Shown in pieces: positions 53,648-62,353 of a stretch of 64,000 nucleotides of DNA. The position numbers were made by a program, and so were the translations under genes. Location: contig NZ_JAENHN010000046.1 of assembly GCF_016595795.1 (NCBI RefSeq), positions 30,425-94,424 on the forward strand, written 5' to 3'. The notes beneath the pieces were generated by a model, which did not search any database, was not told the origin of the DNA, and saw only the letters and a list, made by a program, of their open reading frames with translations. The DNA comes from Clostridium yunnanense. Lineage in GTDB: Bacteria > Bacillota > Clostridia > Clostridiales > Clostridiaceae. Each line of letters begins with the position of its first letter. The stretch's first letter is position 1.

Positions 53648-54724
53648 TTACATATTTTCCACAGCAGTCTTCAATTCCCTAATCCCCTCTTCATAGTCTG
53701 CTACTCCATCCAAAACTTTAAACTCTTTATCATCTATAATTGATTGAAGAGCTTTTTTTCTAATAATCTTTTGATCTTCAGGATTAGCTTGAAGCTTTAT
53801 TTTTTCGAAATATTGATTACTGCTATGGTCATACTTTGCAGAAATATATTCCTTTACATAGGTCTTGAACCACCTAGCAGCTGCTTCTAGCTCATTAGTT
53901 TCAATATATAATTTGCTGTAATTACCTGCCGCTGAACCTAGCCCTATTTGAAACATCTTCTGAAGTTTATACCATGTACCTAAATAGAATTTTGCCTTGT
54001 CATAATCCTTTGCATTCCTTGAAACCTTAACTAATGCACTGAGCATAGTACAACTATAAATTATATAGTTTAGTAGTTTATTACTACAGCATTTTATAGC
54101 TTCTTCATTCTTTCCTTGTTGCAAATAAAGTCTTGTATATAGCACAACTGGGTCTATTGGGTGTAGTGGTAACTCATTAAGTGATTTTTCGCTTTCTTCA
54201 TAATTACCCATATCCATCTGAAGCTGTGCCATACTAAAAAGAGCTATTGGAGTATACTTAGGATCCCTACTTTCTACTACTTGCTGCAGTATGGACAAAG
54301 AATATAGTTTTTTTGATTTTATAAATTCTTCCGTTGGATTCTCTGCTGTGATTAAATACATATAAAGCAAGGCTGCCAACTCAAGCTTAAGATAAATGCT
54401 ATTTGAATACTCATTTAAATATATCAAACACTTTTCTTCTCCAGCAGAATACCCTTCATGTAAGAAAACTTTAACCAATTCTTGTTTAATATTAGTAACT
54501 TCAGTTTCTGAGAGCTCCAGCTGAAAGGATAATAATTCATCTATTGATGTTTTTAATGCTCGTGCTAATGGGGCTAAAAGAGATATATCAGGCGTAGAAT
54601 TTCCATTTTCCCATTTGCTTATTGCTCCTGCTGAAACACCAAGGATTGCAGCTAATTGTTCTTGAGTGATATTCCTTGCTTTTCTTAATTGAAAAATTGT
54701 TTCCCCAAGCTTTAATTTATCCAA
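53648..54724 (-). CDS. XRE-HTH regulator with TPR-like helical repeats
   Basis: 358 residues starting at TTG 54724, with CGGAGGTATTAAG upstream. N-terminal Cro/CI helix-turn-helix (ITQEQLAAILGVSAGAISKWENG near 19-41), then a long helical domain with TPR-like spacing (ALFSMAQLQMDMGNYEESEKS, VLYTRLYLQQGKNEEAI, and similar) to the end. The build is like RRNPP regulators but lacks the peptide-binding details needed to place it. No small secreted peptide gene was seen beside it. A nested hairpin lies upstream. Confidence 0.82.
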   Translation of the reverse strand: MDKLKLGETIFQLRKARNITQEQLAAILGVSAGAISKWENGNSTPDISLLAPLARALKTSIDELLSFQLELSETEVTNIKQELVKVFLHEGYSAGEEKCLIYLNEYSNSIYLKLELAALLYMYLITAENPTEEFIKSKKLYSLSILQQVVESRDPKYTPIALFSMAQLQMDMGNYEESEKSLNELPLHPIDPVVLYTRLYLQQGKNEEAIKCCSNKLLNYIIYSCTMLSALVKVSRNAKDYDKAKFYLGTWYKLQKMFQIGLGSAAGNYSKLYIETNELEAAARWFKTYVKEYISAKYDHSSNQYFEKIKLQANPEDQKIIRKKALQSIIDDKEFKVLDGVADYEEGIRELKTAVENM

Positions 54725-54809
54725 CTTAATACCTCCGTTTTTTTCTTACTTCAAAGGCCTTCGATAGATTTATTATAAAACCAATTTCTCCTGGCCACAA
54801 TGGAGGTAA

Positions 54810-54848
54810 AGTTGAACTTCAGTAAATAAACTTGAAGGAGCTTCAACT
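54810..54848. other. Nested hairpin upstream of the XRE-TPR gene
   Basis: AGTTGAA-CTTCA at 54810-54821 pairs with TGAAG and TTCAACT at about 54832-54848. It lies in the promoter region and may be an operator or leader structure. Confidence 0.45.
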
Positions 54849-54892
54849 ATAAAGATTGAATTTTGGGCTCGTTATAGTTTCTCTCTAATGAA

Positions 54893-54962
54893 AAAAGTGC
54901 TCCGTCCTCAATAAAATGTCCTTGCCATAGGGCCCATTTTACAAAACGCAAGCACTTTCTTC
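54893..54962 (-). terminator. Structured terminator after the radical SAM gene
   Basis: In the minus-strand sense AAAGTGCT pairs with AGCACTTT over about 60 bases, with an inner AAAATG/CATTTT stem and a TTTTTT tail. The 3' end of the radical SAM transcript is expected here. The inner part is GC-richer than usual. Confidence 0.6.
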
Positions 54963-55002
54963 TTAATAACTATACTTTTTATTTAAATCCAAAGTCTTGA
55001 AA

Positions 55003-56127
55003 CTAAAAAACTAGCTCACCAGGTCTATATCCACTTGGCAACTCTTCTTCAACTAAAAATTTGAAGTTTTCATCACGTAGTATTGGTAAAAATACATCGT
55101 ATGGAATCTTTGTGAATTCACAGCCATAACTGCTTGCTCCGAACCACTTGCCTTCTTTGCTGCTTAAATTTAAGTCTCTAGCAAATTTTGTGTGGTTTGA
55201 GCAATCATGAACTGCTAAATCCCATTGTTCTTCATCAGCTATCTTCATGAATTTAAGAGTTAATTCTCTACTCCAAGTTGGAGATATGTATCCTTGTCTT
55301 GATATATACATGTTTTCCCCATAATAGTTGTCTATGTTATTCTCATTTAAATGCAATTCTGCACAGTTGATAAAATCTACTTTTGTATCTAATATCGCTT
55401 GCTTTTTCTCAAAGAAAGTTTCAAAAAACTCAGGAGTCATTGGAGTTTCGATACCTACGCTCTTAAAGTATTTCTTTGCTATCTTAATATTCTCAATAAC
55501 TTTATCCGCACAGTTAGATGCACCTAAGTTGAAACGTATCTCATCAAGACCAGCTTCTGCTAATGCTTTTAAAGTCTCTTCTGTAGCTAAAAGACCATTT
55601 GTATATAAATGTTGATGAATATCAGCATCTCTGAACTTCTTTACTACTGGATAGTATTTTTCGATTTCCATGAATGGTTCTAAATAAACATATGAAATAC
55701 CAGTAGGTTTCTTATGTATTGAAAGAAGAAGATCAATATCCTTCTCATAGAATTTTGTTTCTCCAATTTGCCACATGCCTTCTCCAATTGGAGGAATAAA
55801 ATCAAGCTCGCCATAATTGTAGCAGAACTTACACTGTATATTGCATTTGTTTGTTTTTCTAATTGCACTCAAGCCAGTTCCAAATAGGCAAGAAGTGCAT
55901 CCTTTTGAAAACTTACTATCATTTCCTACATAAAAAGTTCTATTTTGTAAAGTTTTAAAATTTTTAATTTCCGACATTAACATTTCATTTCTATGATCAA
56001 TAGCTGCCTCGATTTGAGCAAAGGTAGCGTAAATGATTTCTTGTTGCTTTGTCATTGGTTCCTCATCCTCTGGTAACATTGCAAAAAACTCGAACCAACT
56101 CAATGCATCCTTCTTTGAAATTTTCAT
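55003..56127 (-). CDS. Radical SAM protein of unknown substrate
   Basis: 374 residues. The cluster-binding motif is CNIQCKFC (C-x3-C-x2-C) near 93-100, with a further CTSC near 77 upstream of it, so a second metal site is possible. The barrel continues with YVYLEPFMEIEKYYPVV near 143 and DEIRFNLGAS near 195. A C-terminal domain with WFGASSYGCEFTKIPYD near 332 is unusual. Comparison with described radical SAM families (lipoyl, biotin, peptide-modifying) by eye gives no match; no precursor peptide gene was seen nearby. GAGGAGGAACTTT precedes the ATG. Confidence 0.82.
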   Translation of the reverse strand: MKISKKDALSWFEFFAMLPEDEEPMTKQQEIIYATFAQIEAAIDHRNEMLMSEIKNFKTLQNRTFYVGNDSKFSKGCTSCLFGTGLSAIRKTNKCNIQCKFCYNYGELDFIPPIGEGMWQIGETKFYEKDIDLLLSIHKKPTGISYVYLEPFMEIEKYYPVVKKFRDADIHQHLYTNGLLATEETLKALAEAGLDEIRFNLGASNCADKVIENIKIAKKYFKSVGIETPMTPEFFETFFEKKQAILDTKVDFINCAELHLNENNIDNYYGENMYISRQGYISPTWSRELTLKFMKIADEEQWDLAVHDCSNHTKFARDLNLSSKEGKWFGASSYGCEFTKIPYDVFLPILRDENFKFLVEEELPSGYRPGELVF

Positions 56128-56504
56128 AAAGTTCCTCCTCTAATTATCCTCTTGAAGACTTAATTTAAATCTTCAAGCCATGCTTTCCATGTACTCTTCT
56201 TAAAAGCCATACATGAACCCATCTAATTATATATCAATTTTACTATTTTGTATTTAAATAAAGGGTATAATTTTCAAAATTGTTTTTAGCACAGACTTTA
56301 ATTTTAGCATGTGTGTACAATAATGAAAACAAAAAACTGTGGACTTCTTATACATTATTGACATTTTTCACGAAGTTATTAAGTAACTTTATTAGTTGTT
56401 AATACTTTTTTTAAGTAAAATATTTATTTTATAACAATAAACGAGGCTACACCAAGAGTACCATGTCCCCCTTAGTGCAACCTCATTTTTATCAACTATT
56501 AATT
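56128..56504. other. Intergenic region with a terminator
   Basis: 377 bases: promoter of the radical SAM gene on the minus strand and, at 56441-56490, an imperfect stem GAGGTTGCAC/GTGTAGCCTC followed by TTTATTG in the minus-strand sense, the likely end of the upstream GNAT transcript. No gene recognised. Confidence 0.6.
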
Positions 56505-57062
56505 TTACTTCTCAATTTTCCACCATATTATTTCGTCAGTTTCCTTATACCTAACAGCCCCTAAATTTTCTAAAAGCTTGTTCGATGGCATGTTTTCTTT
56601 TTCAGTATCAGCAATCACTGATAGCGCTTGAGGATTTTTAAATATCCATTGAATTAATGCATTTAAAGCTTCTCTTGCATAACCTTTTCTTTGATGACTT
56701 TCCTCAATTACATATCCAATTATTCCCTCACCACGTTCATTAGGGCATCCTTTAAGTATTATGAAACCAATTATTTGGTTATCTTCTTTATGAATTATAG
56801 CCCAATTAGTTAGCCACAAATAGTTGTTAGCATCCTCTAGTACCCTTCTTAACCTTACCTTCATTGCATATTCCATATCTTCATCAAGAACTGTATTTAC
56901 TACGTTTAATCCCAAATCAGTTTGCATTTTTTCATAATCTTCTAATGCTAATGCAAGTTGATGTGACTTTAATGGCAATATGGTCAATCTCTCCGTATCC
57001 AAGCTATGGTTTATTGTGTTCACATCTATCATTTCATCTCTTTTAATTAACTTATAATTCAT
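56505..57062 (-). CDS. GNAT family N-acetyltransferase
   Basis: 185 residues. The acetyl-CoA loop is IEESHQRKGYAREALNALIQWIF near 124-146, preceded by IIGFIILKGCPNERGEGIIGYVI. The late motif NMPSNKLLENLGAVR near 156-170 completes the fold. RimJ/RimL-like, substrate unknown. GGAGGCAAAGTAAAA precedes the ATG. No partner gene in the same operon. The 265 bases upstream (57063-57327) hold only promoter-type sequence. Confidence 0.83.
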   Translation of the reverse strand: MNYKLIKRDEMIDVNTINHSLDTERLTILPLKSHQLALALEDYEKMQTDLGLNVVNTVLDEDMEYAMKVRLRRVLEDANNYLWLTNWAIIHKEDNQIIGFIILKGCPNERGEGIIGYVIEESHQRKGYAREALNALIQWIFKNPQALSVIADTEKENMPSNKLLENLGAVRYKETDEIIWWKIEK

Positions 57063-57327
57063 TTTTACTTTGCCTCCATAAAATCAAGATTAGGGCATAA
57101 CTATACCCTAGGGTAACTTTCCAACTACTCCTATGTAGCCACTTACCTATTATGAAGACATACTTTAATATCCAATTTAACTGTACATCAAAATGTTAGT
57201 AGGATCTTGCATTGGAAGTAGTTCTATACAAATTTGAAATATTAATATCTTACTCATTGGCAACCACTCCTTTATATACTTCCAAAATATACTATAACAT
57301 AAAGCTTTTATAATTTATATCTTTATC

Positions 57328-58443
57328 TTAATCCAAAATTGAAGGTAACACAAAATTACTTATAATATTATCTAAAAAGTAACTCTTATCACCTGTGAAA
57401 TTGGTTCTTGATGTAGCTACCATCACAATATCAAGCTCCGGGATCACCCATATTTTCTGTCCTCCTGCACCTGAAGCAGAGTATGTAATATACTCTTTGC
57501 TTTGATTTTCAGCTTTCTCTCTTCTTATATACCATAAATATCCATAGTGATAGCCATATGCCCACTCAAATCTACCTTTTAAGGATTCTTCTATCCATGT
57601 TTTCGATACAATTTCTTTACCATCCCATATTCCATTATTAAGATACAAATATCCTATCTTAGCCATATCCTTAGGCTTCATAAACAAGTTACCACCGCCA
57701 AAATTATAGCCCTTTTTGTCCTTTTCCCAATAAACTTCTTTTATTCCCAAGGTTTTAAAAAGAAACTTATTAGCAAAATCATAGGTGCTCATTTTTGTTA
57801 CATTGGATAAAACTCCAGATAAGAGATGGGTGTTTGCAGAATTGTATAAAAACCTTTCACCTGGGCTAGCCTCCATTGGTAAGCTTAAGATACTTTTAAT
57901 CCAATCACCATCACTGAAAAGCATTTCAAAAGTTTTTGCTCCCTTTTCTATAGAAGCTAATCCTGATTTCATAGTTATGAGATGCTCTATGGTTATCTCT
58001 TTTTTGAGTTCATCATTTTCAAAATAGTAATCTGGCAAAAACTTATACACCTTTTCTTCTATACTATTTATATATCCCTTATCTAATACAATCCCTAATA
58101 ATATAGACATTATGCTTTTAGTGGCAGATCTTAAGTTATAACATTCACCATGTTCATCAATTAAAGTTTCGTTTGGCTTTCCTAAAACTCTTAGCGTTTG
58201 ATATAGACTCTTTCTAATTATTAATGAGCTATTTTTTTCATAAGTATTTTTATTTTGGCATTCATATATTAAGTGTCCATTTTTTATCATCATAAAGCTC
58301 CGATAGCTCCGAAAGTTTTCTTGTAGATATGGCTCAATCTTTTTGATATATAAAGAATTAACGCCTTCATCTTCAGGTTTTGAGGATTTCCACCCGTTAT
58401 TTGGATAATAATCTCTTTCTTTAAATATTTGTTTAACTTCCAT
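57328..58443 (-). CDS. Serine hydrolase, beta-lactamase/penicillin-binding fold (class C type)
   Basis: 371 residues from ATG 58443, with AAAGGCGAG upstream; TTG 58497 with AAGGTG is an alternative. The catalytic SxxK is SATK (Ser106, Lys109), the YxN motif is in FLYNSANTHLLSG, and a C-terminal SASGAGGQKIWV takes the place of KTG. No signal peptide is seen, so it may be cytoplasmic and an esterase or amidase, not a true beta-lactamase. The unrecognised gene at 59335 lies upstream on the same strand with a gap of about 95 bases; a link is possible. Confidence 0.85.
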   Translation of the reverse strand: MEVKQIFKERDYYPNNGWKSSKPEDEGVNSLYIKKIEPYLQENFRSYRSFMMIKNGHLIYECQNKNTYEKNSSLIIRKSLYQTLRVLGKPNETLIDEHGECYNLRSATKSIMSILLGIVLDKGYINSIEEKVYKFLPDYYFENDELKKEITIEHLITMKSGLASIEKGAKTFEMLFSDGDWIKSILSLPMEASPGERFLYNSANTHLLSGVLSNVTKMSTYDFANKFLFKTLGIKEVYWEKDKKGYNFGGGNLFMKPKDMAKIGYLYLNNGIWDGKEIVSKTWIEESLKGRFEWAYGYHYGYLWYIRREKAENQSKEYITYSASGAGGQKIWVIPELDIVMVATSRTNFTGDKSYFLDNIISNFVLPSILD

Positions 58444-58537
58444 CTTAGATACTCGCCTTTCTAGCTTTATGTCACCTATGGATGAAAATTTATTCAAGCT
58501 TTCACCTTAACCAAACTTAAATACTCCACCAAAATAC

Positions 58538-59335
58538 TTACATTTTAACATCAAAATGCAATCTACCGTCTTTTTCAGAAACAAATGGTTCTCTTTCCTT
58601 TATATATTTAAATTCCTCCAATCTCGTTAGACAGTTACGAAGTATATATTTATCCAATACATTAATATATTTATCATTTTCACTATTCATAACGTAACTT
58701 TTTCCTAGCTGTTGTAGAAGCATACCTCTGATATTGCTAATTTCCCTAACAGCAATTGAATTAGGCAATTCAGACAAGGTCAAACGATAATAGAACGCTG
58801 TCCCCGAATGACGTTTTTTATCACCAAAATGAGATTTTATTACTTGAATTAAATTTTGTATAAGTTCAATTTCCTCTGGAAATGCTGTTCCAATAAATCG
58901 CAAAGCAACAATAGAGATCTCAAAGTATTCACCTATATTACAGCTACTGTCAAAGTTCATCCTAGAAATCCTTTCCTTAGTTCTCTGAAGCATATCTTTC
59001 ACTTTTTCACTTTGTCCATCAAATATTGCAAGAATACGTAGGATTTCAAGCTCATAAGCATTTGCAGTAAACATAAGAGTATGAGGAGTGACCATTGTTA
59101 TAGTTCTATATTTCTTTCCTTCATTATATGGAGGAATATAAAATAGAGGATATATTTCAGTCAGCTTAATATTACCTTTTGGGATTTTCATATTACTGTA
59201 AAAATGTTCTATAGTGCTTTTATCTGCAACACTTTTTAATAGGATATCAGAAATTTCTCTTTTTTCATCATCAGAGATGATTTTATCTTTTATGATCGAT
59301 TCGTTTATTTTAAATACAATCTCGTATGGACTCAT
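58538..59335 (-). CDS. Unrecognised protein of 265 residues
   Basis: Start ATG 59335 with GGAGAGGTAAG upstream. The protein looks soluble and helical, with a central block PPYNEGKKYRTITMVTPHTL near 75-94, a LEILRILAIFDG helix near 104, and a conserved-looking end (LTRLEEFKYIKEREPF). No domain recognised and no signal peptide. It precedes the serine hydrolase gene. Function cannot be given. Confidence 0.55.
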   Translation of the reverse strand: MSPYEIVFKINESIIKDKIISDDEKREISDILLKSVADKSTIEHFYSNMKIPKGNIKLTEIYPLFYIPPYNEGKKYRTITMVTPHTLMFTANAYELEILRILAIFDGQSEKVKDMLQRTKERISRMNFDSSCNIGEYFEISIVALRFIGTAFPEEIELIQNLIQVIKSHFGDKKRHSGTAFYYRLTLSELPNSIAVREISNIRGMLLQQLGKSYVMNSENDKYINVLDKYILRNCLTRLEEFKYIKEREPFVSEKDGRLHFDVKM

Positions 59336-59470
59336 CTTACCTCTCCTAAATTTACACAAAAAATATTTGCGGTATTCTGTCTATTTATCTATAAACTTCT
59401 TCAAATTACAAAAGTAATTGCTACATTAAAATTATATTACATTTTAATCCAATTTTATTAGGACAATAAA

Positions 59471-59508
59471 AAAAAGTTCTACATCCTGAAAATATAGAAC
59501 TCTTTTTT
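59471..59508. terminator. Terminator-like hairpin
   Basis: Stem AAAAAGTTCTA/TAGAACTCTTTTTT, in the region upstream of the unrecognised minus-strand gene and before the plus-strand gene at 59735. It may end an unseen short transcript; none was found in 59336-59734. Confidence 0.6.
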
Positions 59509-59734
59509 ACTTAAATTTAATTAATTTTACAACTAAAACGTTGTAAAAACTTTATACTTCAAATAATTTGACATCTTTTAAACATATAATTCTTTTTTTA
59601 TTTTATTATCCATTTTTATTGAGCTAGGAACTCTATATTACCTACAAGTTCATATTTTAGATATAATAGTATTGAACACTTTTATAGTGATATGCAGCAA
59701 CATTGCATTTTATATTTTAAGGTTGGTGATTATA

Positions 59735-60541
59735 GTGAATATTAATATTGGAAAACATGAATTCAGCATTATTTGGGATGGTATATATTATCATGCATTG
59801 TCCAATTATCCTAATATAACAGAATGGGAACTAAGTGGAATTATTAAGTTTGTAGACTATGAAAGTATTCATGGGAGAAAGGTCGAAATTGTTAGTGATA
59901 ATCAAGAAATAATAGAAAAAGTAAATTATGCTTTATCCAATAAAAATCAGTATATAAATGTAGAAAGACCAGAAAAAATAACAGAATGTACTGCATGTAA
60001 ACAAAAAGGTTGTATAACTAAGTATCTTTGCCACACAGCACCGGTTGAAAACGCTTTGTCCATTATTAGAAGTGGGCGTATACTTTCTGCTGTTAAAGCA
60101 AGAAACATATCAGCAGAGCAATTAAAATTAGAACAAAGGAATGCAGCCAAAGACCCTACAGATTATTTTGAATATTTAATGCTAGCTTGGGGGAATTGCC
60201 AGGCTGGTGATAGACTTGTTATGGAAAGAAAATTAGAGCGCCAGCCCAATGAAGAGGACTTAAAGGAAAATTTTACTCCCGGAGTACGTTTCTTTTTTAA
60301 TTATGATGAATTAGTAAAACATCCTAATGCTGTTTTTGATGGATATCATCCACTGAAAATTAAATATGAATTAACATTAGCAGATAATGTATTTGCAATT
60401 ATAATTCCTGAGTTATATAGCGAGATTTTTGAAAATATAATCACTGATGACATCAAAGATAGAGTGTATTACATTGATAGCATGAACAAAGATATATGGC
60501 AATGGTCTGAAAATGTTTATAACTTTATTGATACATTATAA
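59735..60541 (+). CDS. Unrecognised protein, possibly ADP-ribosyltransferase-like
   Basis: 268 residues from GTG 59735, with AAGGTTGGTGAT upstream; the frame from ATG 59672 overlaps this and is not supported. A Cys-rich piece TACKQKGC near 87-94 is followed by LCHTAPVENALSIIRSGRIL near 99-118, which has the spacing of ART/Tpt1/DarT-type entry motifs (H-T-x3-N-x3-I-x3-G). Two further motifs, GVRFFFNYDELV and PLKIKYELTLADNVFAI, follow. Relatives are sometimes named phosphate ABC transporter ATPase, which is clearly wrong: there is no Walker motif. KptA, of the same fold, lies 6 kb upstream. The ART link is a hypothesis. Confidence 0.6.
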   Translation: MNINIGKHEFSIIWDGIYYHALSNYPNITEWELSGIIKFVDYESIHGRKVEIVSDNQEIIEKVNYALSNKNQYINVERPEKITECTACKQKGCITKYLCHTAPVENALSIIRSGRILSAVKARNISAEQLKLEQRNAAKDPTDYFEYLMLAWGNCQAGDRLVMERKLERQPNEEDLKENFTPGVRFFFNYDELVKHPNAVFDGYHPLKIKYELTLADNVFAIIIPELYSEIFENIITDDIKDRVYYIDSMNKDIWQWSENVYNFIDTL

Positions 60542-60585
60542 GTTTAGCTTATCAATAAATTATTGGGTGATTTTATAATGTAATA

Positions 60586-60628
60586 AAAAAAGTAGCAGTT
60601 ATACTTATTTATATCACTGCTACTTTTT
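60586..60628 (+). terminator. Terminator after the plus-strand gene at 59735
   Basis: Stem AAAAGTAGCAGT/ACTGCTACTTTT followed by TATTATTT. Confidence 0.87.
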
Positions 60629-60732
60629 ATTATTTAATCTTCTATAAAGCAAATATAATTATACGATTTTGGTAGTATATTCCTTACAAGTAACCCCATA
60701 ATAATAATTATCTTTATGTTATTAAATACTAC

Positions 60733-60888
60733 CTACTCATCAATATCGCTGCTATCATGCTCTGAAACATAAAAGCAGATAGGAACATGTCTTTCATAAC
60801 AATCTTGGCACATTTCCTTTAAACATTCAGGACATTCTGTCATATCCTCTTCTTCGAAATACTCTTCACATAGCTGACATTCTATCAT
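60733..60888 (-). CDS. Cys-rich 51-residue zinc-binding miniprotein
   Basis: 51 residues with GGAGGTTAAAATCT upstream of ATG 60888. Cys pairs are C4-x2-C7, C19-x2-C22 and C27-x2-C30, with His34 and Cys38 following, like a B-box or double zinc ribbon: CQLC, CPEC, CQDCYERH. The tail is acidic (SEHDSSDIDE). It lies 81 bases beyond the stop of the His-tailed EamA transporter on the same strand, so it may be its second gene. The exact fold and function are unknown. Confidence 0.75.
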   Translation of the reverse strand: MIECQLCEEYFEEEDMTECPECLKEMCQDCYERHVPICFYVSEHDSSDIDE

Positions 60889-60969
60889 AGATTTTAACCT
60901 CCAAATTATATGTCATAAGATTATACCACTAGATTGTATCTCTGTAAAAGGCTTTATTTATTTCACTTT

Positions 60970-62034
60970 TCAATGCACATGCCTATGATGAATATCTGGC
61001 GAATGTGAATGGATATGCTCTATGAGTTCATGACTATGAAGATGTGAATGGTTTCCACTTATGATACTACCATCTATATGCTCATGGTCATGGTGTTCAT
61101 CGTTATGATTATGCCTATGTTCATGTTCAATTGCTTCATGTTTATGCATATGCTGGTGTTCTTCCCTAAGCAAAAATACTGTTCCTATAATCATAATAGG
61201 TAACGCTATAAAAAACATAATATTAGGAGTATCGCCTAGCAAAATAAAAGACAAAATAGAACCAATAAATGGTGCAGTGCCAAAAAGTGCACTTGTTCTT
61301 GTACTTCCTATATGCCTCATAGCAAATACAAATAATACAATGCTTACTCCATAACAGAAAAAGCCAATAATCATAGCGATTATTACCAGCCTAAATTCTG
61401 GGATTCTATTATTCAGTAGCTTTGCCAAGACTAATGAAAATGATCCTGCTACTATCCCCTTCATAGTAACGATAGTGAATGGATTTTTTGCAGATATATT
61501 TCTCGTAAAATTATTATCTATCCCCCAACAAAAACATGCTAGAACAACTCCAAGTGAGCCTATTGAAACTCCCCATTGATTCTTAAAATCCCATGATAAA
61601 ATAATACTTGCGAGCGTAAGAAGTACTACCGCACTCAAGATTTGTTTTCCTGCACTTTCTTTAAAAAATAGAATTGCTATTATTGTGGTTGCAACACTTT
61701 CAAAGTTTAATAATAATGAAGCTGTTGAAGCAGGCGTTATTTTAAGGCTGCTCAATAAAATAATTGGAGCAATAACCCCACCTGCAATAATTGCACCCAG
61801 TAGCCACTTTAAGTCTTTTTTCTTTAAGGGAGCTTCACTTATACCTTGTCTATTTATTAATAAACTAACTAATTGAAACACTACTAGACCTATTCCACTA
61901 CCAAGATATAAAAATGCAGCAAGAGCAACAGGTTCAATTTGACCTAATAATATTTTTGTTATGGGAGCACTTGCTCCAAATAGAATAGAGGCTACTAATG
62001 CCATAATAACTGGGTAAATTTTTGATTTATTCAT
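60970..62034 (-). CDS. EamA/DMT family transporter with histidine-rich tail
   Basis: 354 residues from ATG 62034, with GGGGGAGTATGC upstream. Ten predicted helices form two EamA repeats (first about 5-140, second about 150-285; ASTASLLLNFESVATTIIAIL is the typical helix). The last 63 residues are a cytoplasmic His-rich tail with about 23 His (HEHRHNHNDEHHDHEH and similar), able to bind Ni, Co, Zn or Cu. DMT proteins export metabolites; a His tail suggests metal export or metal-dependent control. A Cys-rich miniprotein gene follows it downstream. Confidence 0.85.
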   Translation of the reverse strand: MNKSKIYPVIMALVASILFGASAPITKILLGQIEPVALAAFLYLGSGIGLVVFQLVSLLINRQGISEAPLKKKDLKWLLGAIIAGGVIAPIILLSSLKITPASTASLLLNFESVATTIIAILFFKESAGKQILSAVVLLTLASIILSWDFKNQWGVSIGSLGVVLACFCWGIDNNFTRNISAKNPFTIVTMKGIVAGSFSLVLAKLLNNRIPEFRLVIIAMIIGFFCYGVSIVLFVFAMRHIGSTRTSALFGTAPFIGSILSFILLGDTPNIMFFIALPIMIIGTVFLLREEHQHMHKHEAIEHEHRHNHNDEHHDHEHIDGSIISGNHSHLHSHELIEHIHSHSPDIHHRHVH

Positions 62035-62353
62035 GCATACTCCCCCACAATTCATTTACTTCTCAAGCCTAAGGATTTATTATATTTATTGTATTTCCAT
62101 TATACTCCAGATCATAAATAATTGAATATAAAATAGCAGAAATACTTGGAGTATTCCTGCCGTTCTAACACAATTAGAGTAGTCCGTAATATTGTATAAC
62201 ATATACAGCTGTTATGCTATTTTTGTCATCCATTCCCCACACTCCCAAACCTCCCTCACAACATAACTATAAAATTCCGTTTCATAGCACACTAAAATTA
62301 TGTTGTCCCATATTCCTTTACTTTTCTTTATCTTTATTATATCTATACCTTTA
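62035..62353. other. Intergenic region between EamA and MFS genes
   Basis: 319 bases. A small stem AATACT/AGTATT lies near 62142-62156. A minus-strand frame without start codon reads CYETEFYSYVVREVWECGEW (about 62230-62310) and looks like a remnant, but no family was recognised. The EamA promoter should lie near 62100. Confidence 0.4.
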
